Source: Treponema sp. UBA7570
GTDB taxonomy: Bacteria > Spirochaetota > Spirochaetia > Treponematales > Treponemataceae
Assembly (NCBI GenBank): GCA_002477955.1
Contig: DLLE01000056.1
Span: 1-21,917, forward strand
Length of the DNA stretch: 21,917 nt
Reading direction: 5' to 3'
Each line of letters begins with the position of its first letter. Within the stretch, counting starts at the first letter, position 1. Positions 15,570 through 21,917 of this stretch are shown here, in pieces. Both the position numbers and the translations under genes were made by a program. A model generated the notes under the pieces. It saw only the letters and a program-made list of their open reading frames with translations. It searched no databases and was not told the origin of the DNA.

Positions 15570-16499
15570 ATGAAACTTAAAAAATTGATTTTTACAATTG
15601 GCGCTCTTGCAATAACATTACCTTTGGCAATAAGTTGCGGAGGCAAAAAAAACGACGCTGCCGCAGAAGCAAACTCGGAAGCTGAACAGGTTTTTGCAGT
15701 AAGCACTTTGACAACCGCAGCCGGAAATCTCGACGATTATCTTGAATTTGGCGGAGACATCAGTTCTGTAAACTCAGTTGCCGTTTTGCCGGATCAGGGA
15801 GGAAAAATTACAAATATTCTCGTAAACGTTGGCGACATGGTAAATAAAGGTCAGGTAATCGCTTATGTAAACCCGCTTCGCGCAGGAGCAGTTTACAACG
15901 ACAGCCCGGTTCACTCACCAATTACAGGAAGAATCACTTCTCTTCCAACTACAATCGGCTCGACAGTAAGCCAGTCTTCTCCTATTGCAAATGTTGCGCG
16001 CACAGACGACCTCGAAATCAAAATCAACATTGCAGAACGCTTTATCAGCAGAATTTCTGACAAGCAAAAAGCAACTGTAACTTTCGATGCTTATCCAAAC
16101 GTTGTATTTCCGGCAACTGTTTTTGAAATCAGCCCGGTTCTCGACACAGCAACACGCACAATGGGCGTAAAGCTTCATTTTGACAAAAAAGACAGCCGCG
16201 TAAAAGTCGGAATGTACGGCCGCGTAAGGCTCGTAACAGAATCTGTAAAAGACGCCATCGTAATTCCTTCGACAGCAGTTGTAACACGCGATTCAGCAAA
16301 TTACGTTTTCGTAGTTGAGCCTCATTCAGACAAACGCTCAACCGTAAAACTTGTTCCTGTAACAGCCGGACTTTCTGTCGATAACAAAACTGAAATTGCA
16401 AAAGGCCTTAAAGCCGGAGATGAAATCGTAATAAAAGGCATGTCGCTTTTGAATGATGGCGTAAAAGTAAACATCACTTCAAATTCAACTTCAAACTAA
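15570..16499 (+). CDS. RND efflux periplasmic adaptor lipoprotein without helical hairpin
   Basis: This 309-residue membrane-fusion protein has a lipobox (..PLAISC, Cys23), so it is anchored to the inner membrane facing the periplasm. The lipoyl half-motifs are VLPDQGGKITNILVNVGD..GQVIAYV (about 72-100) and SPITGRITSLPTTIGSTVSQSSPIANV (about 114-142). Only about 12 residues separate them, where AcrA/MexA-type adaptors carry a long alpha-helical hairpin. A beta-barrel domain follows (about 147-225, with AERFISRIS and MYGRVRLVTE), then a membrane-proximal domain (about 230-309, with IVIPSTAVVTRDSANYVFVV and GLKAGDEIVIKG). The total length is well below the roughly 400 residues of AcrA. It links the pump and the TolC-like channel. 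GGAGGAAAC precedes the start. Borrelia BesA is a known adaptor of the same reduced type. Confidence 0.92.
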   Translation: MKLKKLIFTIGALAITLPLAISCGGKKNDAAAEANSEAEQVFAVSTLTTAAGNLDDYLEFGGDISSVNSVAVLPDQGGKITNILVNVGDMVNKGQVIAYVNPLRAGAVYNDSPVHSPITGRITSLPTTIGSTVSQSSPIANVARTDDLEIKINIAERFISRISDKQKATVTFDAYPNVVFPATVFEISPVLDTATRTMGVKLHFDKKDSRVKVGMYGRVRLVTESVKDAIVIPSTAVVTRDSANYVFVVEPHSDKRSTVKLVPVTAGLSVDNKTEIAKGLKAGDEIVIKGMSLLNDGVKVNITSNSTSN

Positions 16500-16527
16500 G
16501 CCGAAAAAACAGTATCTGGAGATTTAT

Positions 16528-19500
16528 ATGACATTTTCTGAAAAGTGTGTAAATAAACCCGTAACAACCCAACTTCTTTTTGTACTGGCAGTTATTCTTG
16601 GAATTTTCTGTACAACCCAGCTTCCAATTGATATGTTCCCGGAAATGGATTTGCCGTACATGATTGTATTTACTTCTTACGACAATGCAGGTCCGGAAGA
16701 AGTTGAGCAAAGCGTTACATCAACCCTCGAAACTTCCCTTTCCGGTCTTTCGGGCTTAAAAAAGATGCAGTCCCGCTCAATGTCAGGACTTTCTATCGTA
16801 TTCCTCGAATTCAATTACGGTACAAATCTTGACGCCGCAGGAGGAGATGTCCGGGACAAAATCGATATGGTGCGCGGTTATTTGCCAGATGATGCCGATT
16901 CACCTATTACAATCAAAATGGATCCTTCAATGATGCCAATTTTGAATCTGGCAGTGCGAGGAAACCGTACTCCAGAAGAATTGAGGACTATGGCCGAAGA
17001 CGTAATCAAACCGCGCCTTGAACAGCTTGACGGAATCGCTTCCGCAACAGTTTCTGGCGGACGGGAAGAATCTATCAACGTAGACATTCCGCGAGACCGG
17101 CTTGAAGCCTATGGGCTTACAATCAGCACAGTTGCGCAGATGATTGGAGTTCAGAACATTCAGTCTTCTGGCGGTACAATCACTTCTGGAGATATAAATT
17201 ATACAATCAAAAACGATGGTAAATACAAAAGCATAGAAGACCTTAAAAACACTGTAATTTCTTACAAAGCAGGCTCAGACTACGAAGTTCGTACAATCCG
17301 TCTCCGCGACATTGCAGACGTTTACGATGGATACAAGGACGAATCTACACTTGCATATCTTGACGGCAGTCCTTGTGTAATGATTATGCTTACAAAACAG
17401 TCAGGCAAAAACTCTGTTCAGGCTGCAAAAAACGTACGCAAACAGCTTCCAAAGATTCAGACGGAACTTCCTGCAGACGTTGAAATTCTCGAAACTTCAA
17501 ACACTGTAGACATCATCTCTCAGACAATCAACGAAGTTGTAAATTCGGTAGTTCAGGGTGCTTTGCTAGCAATTGCAGTCCTTTTCATCTTCCTTCGAAG
17601 CTTAAAATCAACGCTTATCGTAGGACTTTCAATTCCGCTTTCTGTTTTGATTACACTCGTCTGTATGTACTTAAAAGGAATTACAATCAATATGATTTCT
17701 ATGGCAGGACTTTTGCTAGGTATTGGTATGCTTGTAGATAACTCGATTGTAGTTCTTGAAAATATTTACTCTTATATTCAGCGCGATGCAAAACCAAAGG
17801 TTGCAGCGATTCTTGGTTCACAGGAAATGGTTACTTCAATCATGGGTTCAACCTTGACTTCTGTTTGTATCTTCCTTCCAATGCTTGTTTTCCAGAAAAA
17901 ATTGGGCATGATGGGACAGATGTTCAACGATTTGGCATACACAATCATTTTCTCGCTTATGTCTTCTCTTGTCGTTGCCATTGCCTTGGTTCCGGTTTTG
18001 TGTTCAAAATATGTATCTAAAGTCGGCGGAACAAGAAACGAAGGCAGAGGTTTTGCTTATGCCATAAACAAGTTTTTTAACAACTTCTTTGACAAACTTG
18101 ATGAAAAATATGCGTCAGGAGTTGCATTTGTACTTCACCACAGAAAAACATTTATTGCGGCAATTGTTGTTCTCTTCTTTGTTTCAATGGGCGCAATTAA
18201 ACTAGTTGGATTCGTCTTTATGCCGGCGTCTGCTGCTAACAGCGTTGAAGTGGACTTTAAACTTGCGCAAGGAACAAAACTTTCAATTACGGAAGATGTT
18301 ATCCGCGAATTTGAAACAATGGCTCTCGAAGAATTAAAAGGCATTAAATATTCAAGCGTAACAGTCGGCGGAACAAGCATGATTTCTTCATCATCAGAAA
18401 CAAATACAGGTTCTGTAACATTCAGCTTGTACGAACCAAAAGACCGTCTGCCAGGATACGACAACGAAAAAACAGCAAAAGCAAAGCTCAGAAAATACTT
18501 TACAATGTTCCCAGGAGCAACCTTGAGTTTTGCCGCAAATGCAAACAGCGCTTCAAGTTCTTCCGGTGTATCTGTAAACATTAAATCAGACGATCTGGAT
18601 CTTGTAATGGAAACTTCACGCCAAGTTCGCAAAGTTCTCGAAGAAAAAGGAAAAGACTGGGTAAGCGAAGTAGATTCAGACCTTGAAGACGGACTTCCAC
18701 AGGCAAATATTATTTTTGACCGCGACAGAATGCAGGAATTCGGACTTAACGTTTATACAGTCGGTTCAGAAATAGCAGGCGTAATCAACGGAAAAACCGC
18801 AAGCCGGTTTACAAAAAACGGAGACGATATTGATGTTGTTGTCCGCGTTTCGGAAAAAGACCGCGAACGACTTGGCGATCTCGACTCAATTTCCATGGTA
18901 ACTTCAAGCGGAAAGAGAATTCCTCTTTCAAGTTTTGCGCATTATGAAGAATCAACCGCTCCTGTTACAATTTTCCGCGAAAATCAGTCGCGAATCATTC
19001 ACGTAACTGCAAAGCCAAACGAAGGACTTTCTATCGGCGATGTTCAAAAAGAAGTTGTAAAACTTATCGAACAGAACATTACAAAAGAAGACGGCGTAAT
19101 TATCAGTTATTCTGGCGACCTCGAAGACATGATGGAAGCAGTGTTTAACTTCGGCCTTGTTATCATTCTTGCAGCCTTCCTCGTATTCGTAGTAATGGCA
19201 TCTCAGTTTGAATCAATGCTCGACCCGTTCATTGTAATTCTTACAATTCCATTGTCGTTTATCGGCGTAATGACAATTTATGCGCTCACTGGAAACCAAC
19301 TTAACGTAATTACAATCATGGGCGTTCTGGTTCTTGTCGGAACAATTGTAAACAACGGTATTGTTCTTGTTGACTACACAAACCTTCTTAGAAAACGTGG
19401 CTACGAACTCGAAGAAGCATGTATTCAGGCAGCACGCAACCGCCTGCGCCCAATTCTTATGTCAACATTGACAACCGTAATCTCGCTTGCTCCAATGGCA

Positions 19501-19698
19501 TTCTTCCCAGGAGAAGGCTCGTCTTCAATGCAACCAATTTCACTCACAGTATTCGGAGGAATGACATTCGGTTCGTTAATGACGCTCTTTATTATGCCGT
19601 CAATTTACTATATCTTTAATAGCCGACGGCTTAAAAAGGCCGCAAAAAAAGCCGCAAAGCAAAAGGCAATTGAAATAAAACAGTCCGGCAATAAATAA
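16528..19698 (+). CDS. RND family efflux pump, inner-membrane subunit
   Basis: This 1056-residue protein is the usual length for the AcrB/MexB superfamily. A first membrane helix (about 13-30) leads into a large periplasmic porter domain containing PEMDLPYMIVFTSYDNAGPEEVE. Membrane helices follow at about 340-540, a second periplasmic loop to about 865, and a last helix bundle to about 1035. Conserved helix 4 reads GLLLGIGMLVDNSIVVLENI, with Asp404-Asn405 where AcrB has Asp407-Asp408; helix 10 has VNNGIVLVDY, with Asn942 in place of Lys940. It should be a proton-driven drug, detergent or lipid exporter acting with the adaptor and channel genes upstream. The start has TGGAG 8 nt upstream and the gap to the adaptor gene is 28 nt. 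Substrate not predictable. Confidence 0.95.
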   Translation: MTFSEKCVNKPVTTQLLFVLAVILGIFCTTQLPIDMFPEMDLPYMIVFTSYDNAGPEEVEQSVTSTLETSLSGLSGLKKMQSRSMSGLSIVFLEFNYGTNLDAAGGDVRDKIDMVRGYLPDDADSPITIKMDPSMMPILNLAVRGNRTPEELRTMAEDVIKPRLEQLDGIASATVSGGREESINVDIPRDRLEAYGLTISTVAQMIGVQNIQSSGGTITSGDINYTIKNDGKYKSIEDLKNTVISYKAGSDYEVRTIRLRDIADVYDGYKDESTLAYLDGSPCVMIMLTKQSGKNSVQAAKNVRKQLPKIQTELPADVEILETSNTVDIISQTINEVVNSVVQGALLAIAVLFIFLRSLKSTLIVGLSIPLSVLITLVCMYLKGITINMISMAGLLLGIGMLVDNSIVVLENIYSYIQRDAKPKVAAILGSQEMVTSIMGSTLTSVCIFLPMLVFQKKLGMMGQMFNDLAYTIIFSLMSSLVVAIALVPVLCSKYVSKVGGTRNEGRGFAYAINKFFNNFFDKLDEKYASGVAFVLHHRKTFIAAIVVLFFVSMGAIKLVGFVFMPASAANSVEVDFKLAQGTKLSITEDVIREFETMALEELKGIKYSSVTVGGTSMISSSSETNTGSVTFSLYEPKDRLPGYDNEKTAKAKLRKYFTMFPGATLSFAANANSASSSSGVSVNIKSDDLDLVMETSRQVRKVLEEKGKDWVSEVDSDLEDGLPQANIIFDRDRMQEFGLNVYTVGSEIAGVINGKTASRFTKNGDDIDVVVRVSEKDRERLGDLDSISMVTSSGKRIPLSSFAHYEESTAPVTIFRENQSRIIHVTAKPNEGLSIGDVQKEVVKLIEQNITKEDGVIISYSGDLEDMMEAVFNFGLVIILAAFLVFVVMASQFESMLDPFIVILTIPLSFIGVMTIYALTGNQLNVITIMGVLVLVGTIVNNGIVLVDYTNLLRKRGYELEEACIQAARNRLRPILMSTLTTVISLAPMAFFPGEGSSSMQPISLTVFGGMTFGSLMTLFIMPSIYYIFNSRRLKKAAKKAAKQKAIEIKQSGNK

Positions 19699-19724
19699 AA
19701 ACAAAAGTCGGAGAGGAGGTCTTT

Positions 19725-20063
19725 ATGGAGAATAAAATGTCATATATCGAAAATATCAGAAAACACGCCGGAAAATTGACACGGCTGGAAATTATTACTT
19801 CCCAGGCGCTCGAAGAAGACTTTATGGAAGAATTTAAGGAACAGAAAGTCGCCGCCCGTTACACAAAACTGGCAAACGTAATGGGAGCCGGCTATTCAAA
19901 TCCACGCCTCGGAGACGCAATTTGGCCACAGCTCAACATAATGTACATAATTTACTGTCAGGAAGAAGAGGCTGAAAAAATAATCGCAATCTGCCAAAAG
20001 CTCCGCGAAAAATACATGGCCGAAGGCATTGCCTGCTTTAAGAGCTGCGCCGAAGAAGTCTAA
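19725..20063 (+). CDS. PII-like small protein closing the efflux operon
   Basis: This 112-residue cytoplasmic protein has no signal peptide or membrane segment. The predicted order is strand (LEIITS), helix (EEDFMEEFKEQ), strand (AARYTKLANVMGAG), a short loop (YSNPRLGDAIWPQ), strand (LNIMYIIYCQ), helix (AEKIIAICQKLREKY) and strand (GIACFKS). This is the ferredoxin-like beta-alpha-beta-beta-alpha-beta fold of PII/GlnB, CutA and related trimers. The loop where PII has its long T-loop is short and holds a conserved-looking GxGYSNPRLGDAxWPQ. The gene follows the pump by 26 nt, with a near-perfect ribosome binding site (AGGAGGT, 19714-19720). It may modulate or sense substrates for the pump; PII-like proteins occur beside some other RND systems. 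The assignment rests on pattern, not alignment. Confidence 0.7.
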   Translation: MENKMSYIENIRKHAGKLTRLEIITSQALEEDFMEEFKEQKVAARYTKLANVMGAGYSNPRLGDAIWPQLNIMYIIYCQEEEAEKIIAICQKLREKYMAEGIACFKSCAEEV

Positions 20064-20114
20064 CTGTCCGCTAGCAACCAGCTAACAATTTGCAGCCACA
20101 AAATATAATTTTCT

Positions 20115-20149
20115 AAAAAGCGATGGATAATAAATCTGTCGCTTTTTTT
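20115..20149. terminator. Bidirectional terminator of the efflux operon
   Basis: AAAAAGCGA (20115-20123) pairs with TCGCTTTTT (20139-20147), with an inner GAT/ATC pairing in the loop. T-runs follow on both strands (20143-20149 on plus; 20119-20115 on minus). It ends the PII-like/efflux transcript on plus, and on minus lies just after the stop of the small membrane gene at 20148. Confidence 0.8.
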
Positions 20150-20372
20150 ATTTTGGGCGTTTCCTGTAACTGCTCAAAAAATCAAAAACGGCATTGCCCG
20201 CCAGCCAAATGGCGACAAAAACATAAAAAAAACACAATTCCGCACTAAAAAACACACAGGCCGCGCTTTCCGTGGCTACGGCGTCTAATGCGCCTCCGGT
20301 GCTTCGCACTTGCCAGGCAACCACTGCAATCGCTAACGCATAAAATATCTGTTTTGCATTTAAATTTTTCAT
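20148..20372 (-). CDS. Possible small membrane protein
   Basis: This 74-residue frame has two hydrophobic segments (about 7-22, IFYALAIAVVAWQV, and 36-62, ACVFFSAELCFFYVFVAIWLAG) and a basic tail (SSYRKRPK). It fits a small inner-membrane protein but matches no family I know. ATG 20372 is preferred over ATG 20411: the latter lies inside the dehydrogenase terminator, while GAAGGG lies about 8 nt before 20372. The same GAAGGG is the 3' arm of that terminator, so expression would need read-through. A terminator directly after its stop supports a real gene. Part of the sequence (about 20280-20312) is GC-rich and hairpin-forming, like the element at 2995, so a non-coding origin is possible. Confidence 0.4.
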   Translation of the reverse strand: MKNLNAKQIFYALAIAVVAWQVRSTGGALDAVATESAACVFFSAELCFFYVFVAIWLAGNAVFDFLSSYRKRPK

Positions 20373-20403
20373 AAAAAAACCCTTCGATTGCAAAACCGAA
20401 GGG
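20373..20403 (-). terminator. Intrinsic terminator after the dehydrogenase gene
   Basis: CCCTTCG (20380-20386) and CGAAGGG (20397-20403) form a 7-bp stem with a 10-nt loop. On the minus strand it is followed by seven T (20379-20373). It lies 25 nt beyond the dehydrogenase stop, a classic rho-independent terminator. Confidence 0.88.
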
Positions 20404-20427
20404 CTTTTCAAATTATTGCATTACTGC

Positions 20428-21243
20428 TTACTTAGGCTGTTTTCCGATGTATGCAAGGATTCCGCCGTCTACGTAAAGGATGTGTCCGTTTACTGCGTTT
20501 GAAGCGTCAGAAGCCAAGAATACTGCTGGTCCTGCAAGCTCTTCTGGGTCGAGCCAGCGTCCTGCCGGTGTGCGTCCGCAGATGAACTGGTCGAACGGAT
20601 GGCGAGAGCCGTCTGGCTGTTTCTCGCGGAGAGGAGCTGTCTGCGGTGTCGCAATGTATCCAGGTCCGATTCCGTTGCACTGGATGTTGTCTGCGCCGTA
20701 CTCAGAACAGATGTTCTTTGTGAGCATTTTAAGTCCGCCCTTTGCAGCAGCGTATGCAGATACAGTCTCGCGTCCAAGTTCAGACATCATAGAACAGATG
20801 TTGATGATTTTTCCGTGTCCCTTTTTAATCATTCCAGGAATTACTGCTTTTGAAACGATAAATGGAGCGTTAAGGTCTACATCGATTACAGCGCGGAAAT
20901 CCTCTGCAGACATTTCTGTCATCGGGATTCTCTTGATGATTCCAGCGTTGTTTACAAGAATATCTACAACGCCAACATCTTTTTCGATTTTTTTAACAGT
21001 TTCAATAACCTGATCTTCTTTTGTAACATCGCAGATATATCCGTGTACGTCGTTGATTCCGTTTTCTTTGTAGTTTGCAAAACCTTTTTCCAACTGTTCC
21101 TGTCCACGGTCGTTAAAAACGATTTTTGCGCCAGCAGCATGGAATGCTTTTGCAATTGCAAAACCGATGCCATAAGAAGCGCCTGTAATCCAAGCTACTT
21201 TGCCAGTAAGGTCAAAGTCTTTCATTTCAAATGCTTTTGCCAT
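20428..21243 (-). CDS. Gluconate 5-dehydrogenase-type short-chain dehydrogenase
   Basis: This 271-residue classical SDR has the NAD(P)-binding TGASYGIG at residues 20-27, NNAG near 98-101, and a catalytic Ser151/Tyr164/Lys168 set in CSMMSELGRETVSAYAAAKGG. The C-terminal part, with GPGYIATPQTAPLRE, DGSRHPFDQFI and VNGHILYVDGGILAYIGKQ, is characteristic of gluconate 5-dehydrogenases such as the Streptococcus suis enzyme, which interconvert gluconate and 5-ketogluconate. 2-deoxy-gluconate (KduD-type) activity is a less likely alternative. It acts in the cytoplasm. ATG 21243 is chosen over an upstream in-frame ATG at 21369: GGAGG lies 10 nt before it, the SDR fold begins there, and a promoter lies inside the longer version. 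Single gene with its own promoter and terminator; no sugar transporter is adjacent. Confidence 0.92.
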   Translation of the reverse strand: MAKAFEMKDFDLTGKVAWITGASYGIGFAIAKAFHAAGAKIVFNDRGQEQLEKGFANYKENGINDVHGYICDVTKEDQVIETVKKIEKDVGVVDILVNNAGIIKRIPMTEMSAEDFRAVIDVDLNAPFIVSKAVIPGMIKKGHGKIINICSMMSELGRETVSAYAAAKGGLKMLTKNICSEYGADNIQCNGIGPGYIATPQTAPLREKQPDGSRHPFDQFICGRTPAGRWLDPEELAGPAVFLASDASNAVNGHILYVDGGILAYIGKQPK

Positions 21244-21274
21244 TTTTTTATAGCCTCCAATAATTATTACTTTA

Positions 21275-21303
21275 AAGATATAAAAATGACTTTGTAAGGT
21301 CAA
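21275..21303 (-). promoter_or_regulatory. Predicted promoter of the dehydrogenase gene
   Basis: On the minus strand TTGACC (21303-21298), a 17-nt spacer and TATCTT (21280-21275). The predicted start near 21268 gives a leader of about 25 nt that includes the GGAGG ribosome binding site. Confidence 0.5.
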
Positions 21304-21374
21304 TAAAATTACGCCGTCATATTTAACAAAATTATTTCGCCTTAAAAAGCGCTCGTTGAATTCTGACAAATTAT

Positions 21375-21806
21375 TTACAAATCTTCAAGACCAAGAATAA
21401 AAATATTTTTATCTTCGAATTTCAAGATTTTTTTAATATTTTCTTTAGGGATTGAACTTTTGCATTTTGACTCAACATCATCATCTTCTTCAAGATTCTG
21501 CACGTCCAAAACTTGGTCTGCAACCAAACCATAAAGCGTTATTTTTTCGCTCTCTTCTTCCTCTTTTTTTACGGAAATAACGATAATTTTAGTACTTTTG
21601 TCCGGCTCTTTTTCTTTTAAGCCGAATTTTTTTCTCAAATTGATAACCGTAATTCCCTGCTCGCGAGAATAAATCAGTCCTTCAATATAATTTTTTGCAC
21701 CAGGAATTATCGTAAAATTTCCATAATTCAGAACTTCGAGAACATTTGTAATTTCTACTGCGCAAATATTTGAATCTAATAAAAACGTTAAAAATGAATT
21801 TTTCAT
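21375..21806 (-). CDS. cheW: CheW-like chemotaxis coupling protein
   Basis: This 143-residue protein is a single CheW domain, slightly short for the family. FLLDSNICAVEITNVLEVL matches the first strands and helix. IEGLIYSREQGITVINLRKKFGL matches the conserved region that normally reads G-x-I-N-x-R-G-x-x-x-P-V-x-D-L-R. YGLVADQVLDV and the C-terminal NIFILGLEDL match the last strands. An acidic stretch (EEEESEK, EEDDDVE) is unusual. CheW links chemoreceptors to the kinase CheA. The start lies 6 nt after the stop of a receptor-like gene, so the two are coupled. The usual INLRG is replaced by IYSREQ, so this may be a divergent or receptor-specific CheW. Confidence 0.85.
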   Translation of the reverse strand: MKNSFLTFLLDSNICAVEITNVLEVLNYGNFTIIPGAKNYIEGLIYSREQGITVINLRKKFGLKEKEPDKSTKIIVISVKKEEEESEKITLYGLVADQVLDVQNLEEDDDVESKCKSSIPKENIKKILKFEDKNIFILGLEDL

Positions 21807-21812
21807 CTGCGT

Positions 21813-21917
21813 TTAAAATTCCTCAAAATCTGCGTCTTTTATTAAATCGGCAGTTGTTTTTCGAACAACAGTTCCCGAAATCGGATTGTCTTTCGGTTTT
21901 TCAGAAATTTTTTCTTC
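21813..21917 (-). CDS. C-terminal fragment of a probable methyl-accepting chemotaxis protein
   Basis: Thirty-four codons are visible before TAA (21815-21813); the gene runs off the right edge. The peptide is polar and flexible (EEKISEKPKDNP..) and ends in DADFEEF. Chemoreceptors often end in a flexible linker and a pentapeptide of the type x-W/F-x-x-F that docks CheR/CheB; DFEEF fits this. The adjacent cheW supports the call, but no signalling-domain residues are visible. Confidence 0.5.
   Translation of the reverse strand, partial: EEKISEKPKDNPISGTVVRKTTADLIKDADFEEF

Noticed and set aside
20480..21013. 177-codon plus-strand frame opposite the dehydrogenase.
   Set aside because: No ribosome binding site or recognisable domain; the minus-strand SDR is unambiguous.
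21244..21369. N-terminal extension of the dehydrogenase from ATG 21369.
   Set aside because: The extra 42 residues do not belong to the SDR fold and contain the promoter and the GGAGG site used for ATG 21243.
1..21917. tRNA genes, rRNA genes, CRISPR arrays, insertion sequences or phage genes.
   Set aside because: No cloverleaf, regularly spaced repeats, transposase motifs or phage proteins were seen on either strand.

Overview
The window looks like a host-associated Treponema-like spirochaete. The DNA is AT-rich. Several proteins carry loose lipoprotein signals ending in ..SSC or ..FSC. The RND efflux adaptor has no helical hairpin, as in the Borrelia adaptor BesA. A LacI-type sensor fused to an AraC-type DNA-binding domain and a CheW/MCP chemotaxis pair also fit. 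The genus is inferred from gene content and protein style, not from a database match.

Layout, left to right. (1) 1-560, minus strand: the 5' end of aspS, cut by the window edge, and upstream of it a small XRE-type regulator. (2) 663-2982, plus strand: a lipoprotein with a transglutaminase-like domain whose reading frame is broken by one in-frame TAA and then continues to 2087, followed by a basic multi-pass membrane protein. (3) 2983-3189: a GC-rich, folded, repeat-like non-coding element. (4) 3190-4314, plus strand: lrgA-lrgB. (5) 4398-6587, plus strand: a 729-residue sugar-sensor/AraC hybrid regulator. (6) 6591-10176, minus strand: a two-gene unit of a large lipoprotein and a predicted outer-membrane beta-barrel protein. 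(7) 10253-12640, minus strand: tex. (8) 12737-20063, plus strand: a complete RND efflux locus with a double-length TetR regulator, TolC-like channel, lipoprotein adaptor, RND pump and a small PII-like protein. (9) 20148-21243, minus strand: a possible small membrane protein and a gluconate 5-dehydrogenase-type SDR. (10) 21375-21917, minus strand: cheW and the tail of a chemoreceptor gene.

The efflux locus is the most interesting part. Its regulator is two TetR units in one chain. Two near-identical 16-bp repeats, centred on an inverted repeat, lie in its own promoter: one between the -35 and -10 boxes, one at the expected start of transcription. The adaptor has lost the hairpin that normally docks on TolC, and a PII-fold protein closes the operon. 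This suggests a self-repressed efflux pump with an unusual one-chain repressor and a possible small-protein modulator.

A second theme is translation without a leader. Several genes (the hybrid regulator, tex, the large lipoprotein, possibly the transglutaminase and XRE genes) have a good -10 box 4-9 nt before the start codon and no ribosome binding site. Genes inside operons have clear AGGAGG-like sites. No tRNA, rRNA, CRISPR array, transposase or phage gene was seen.
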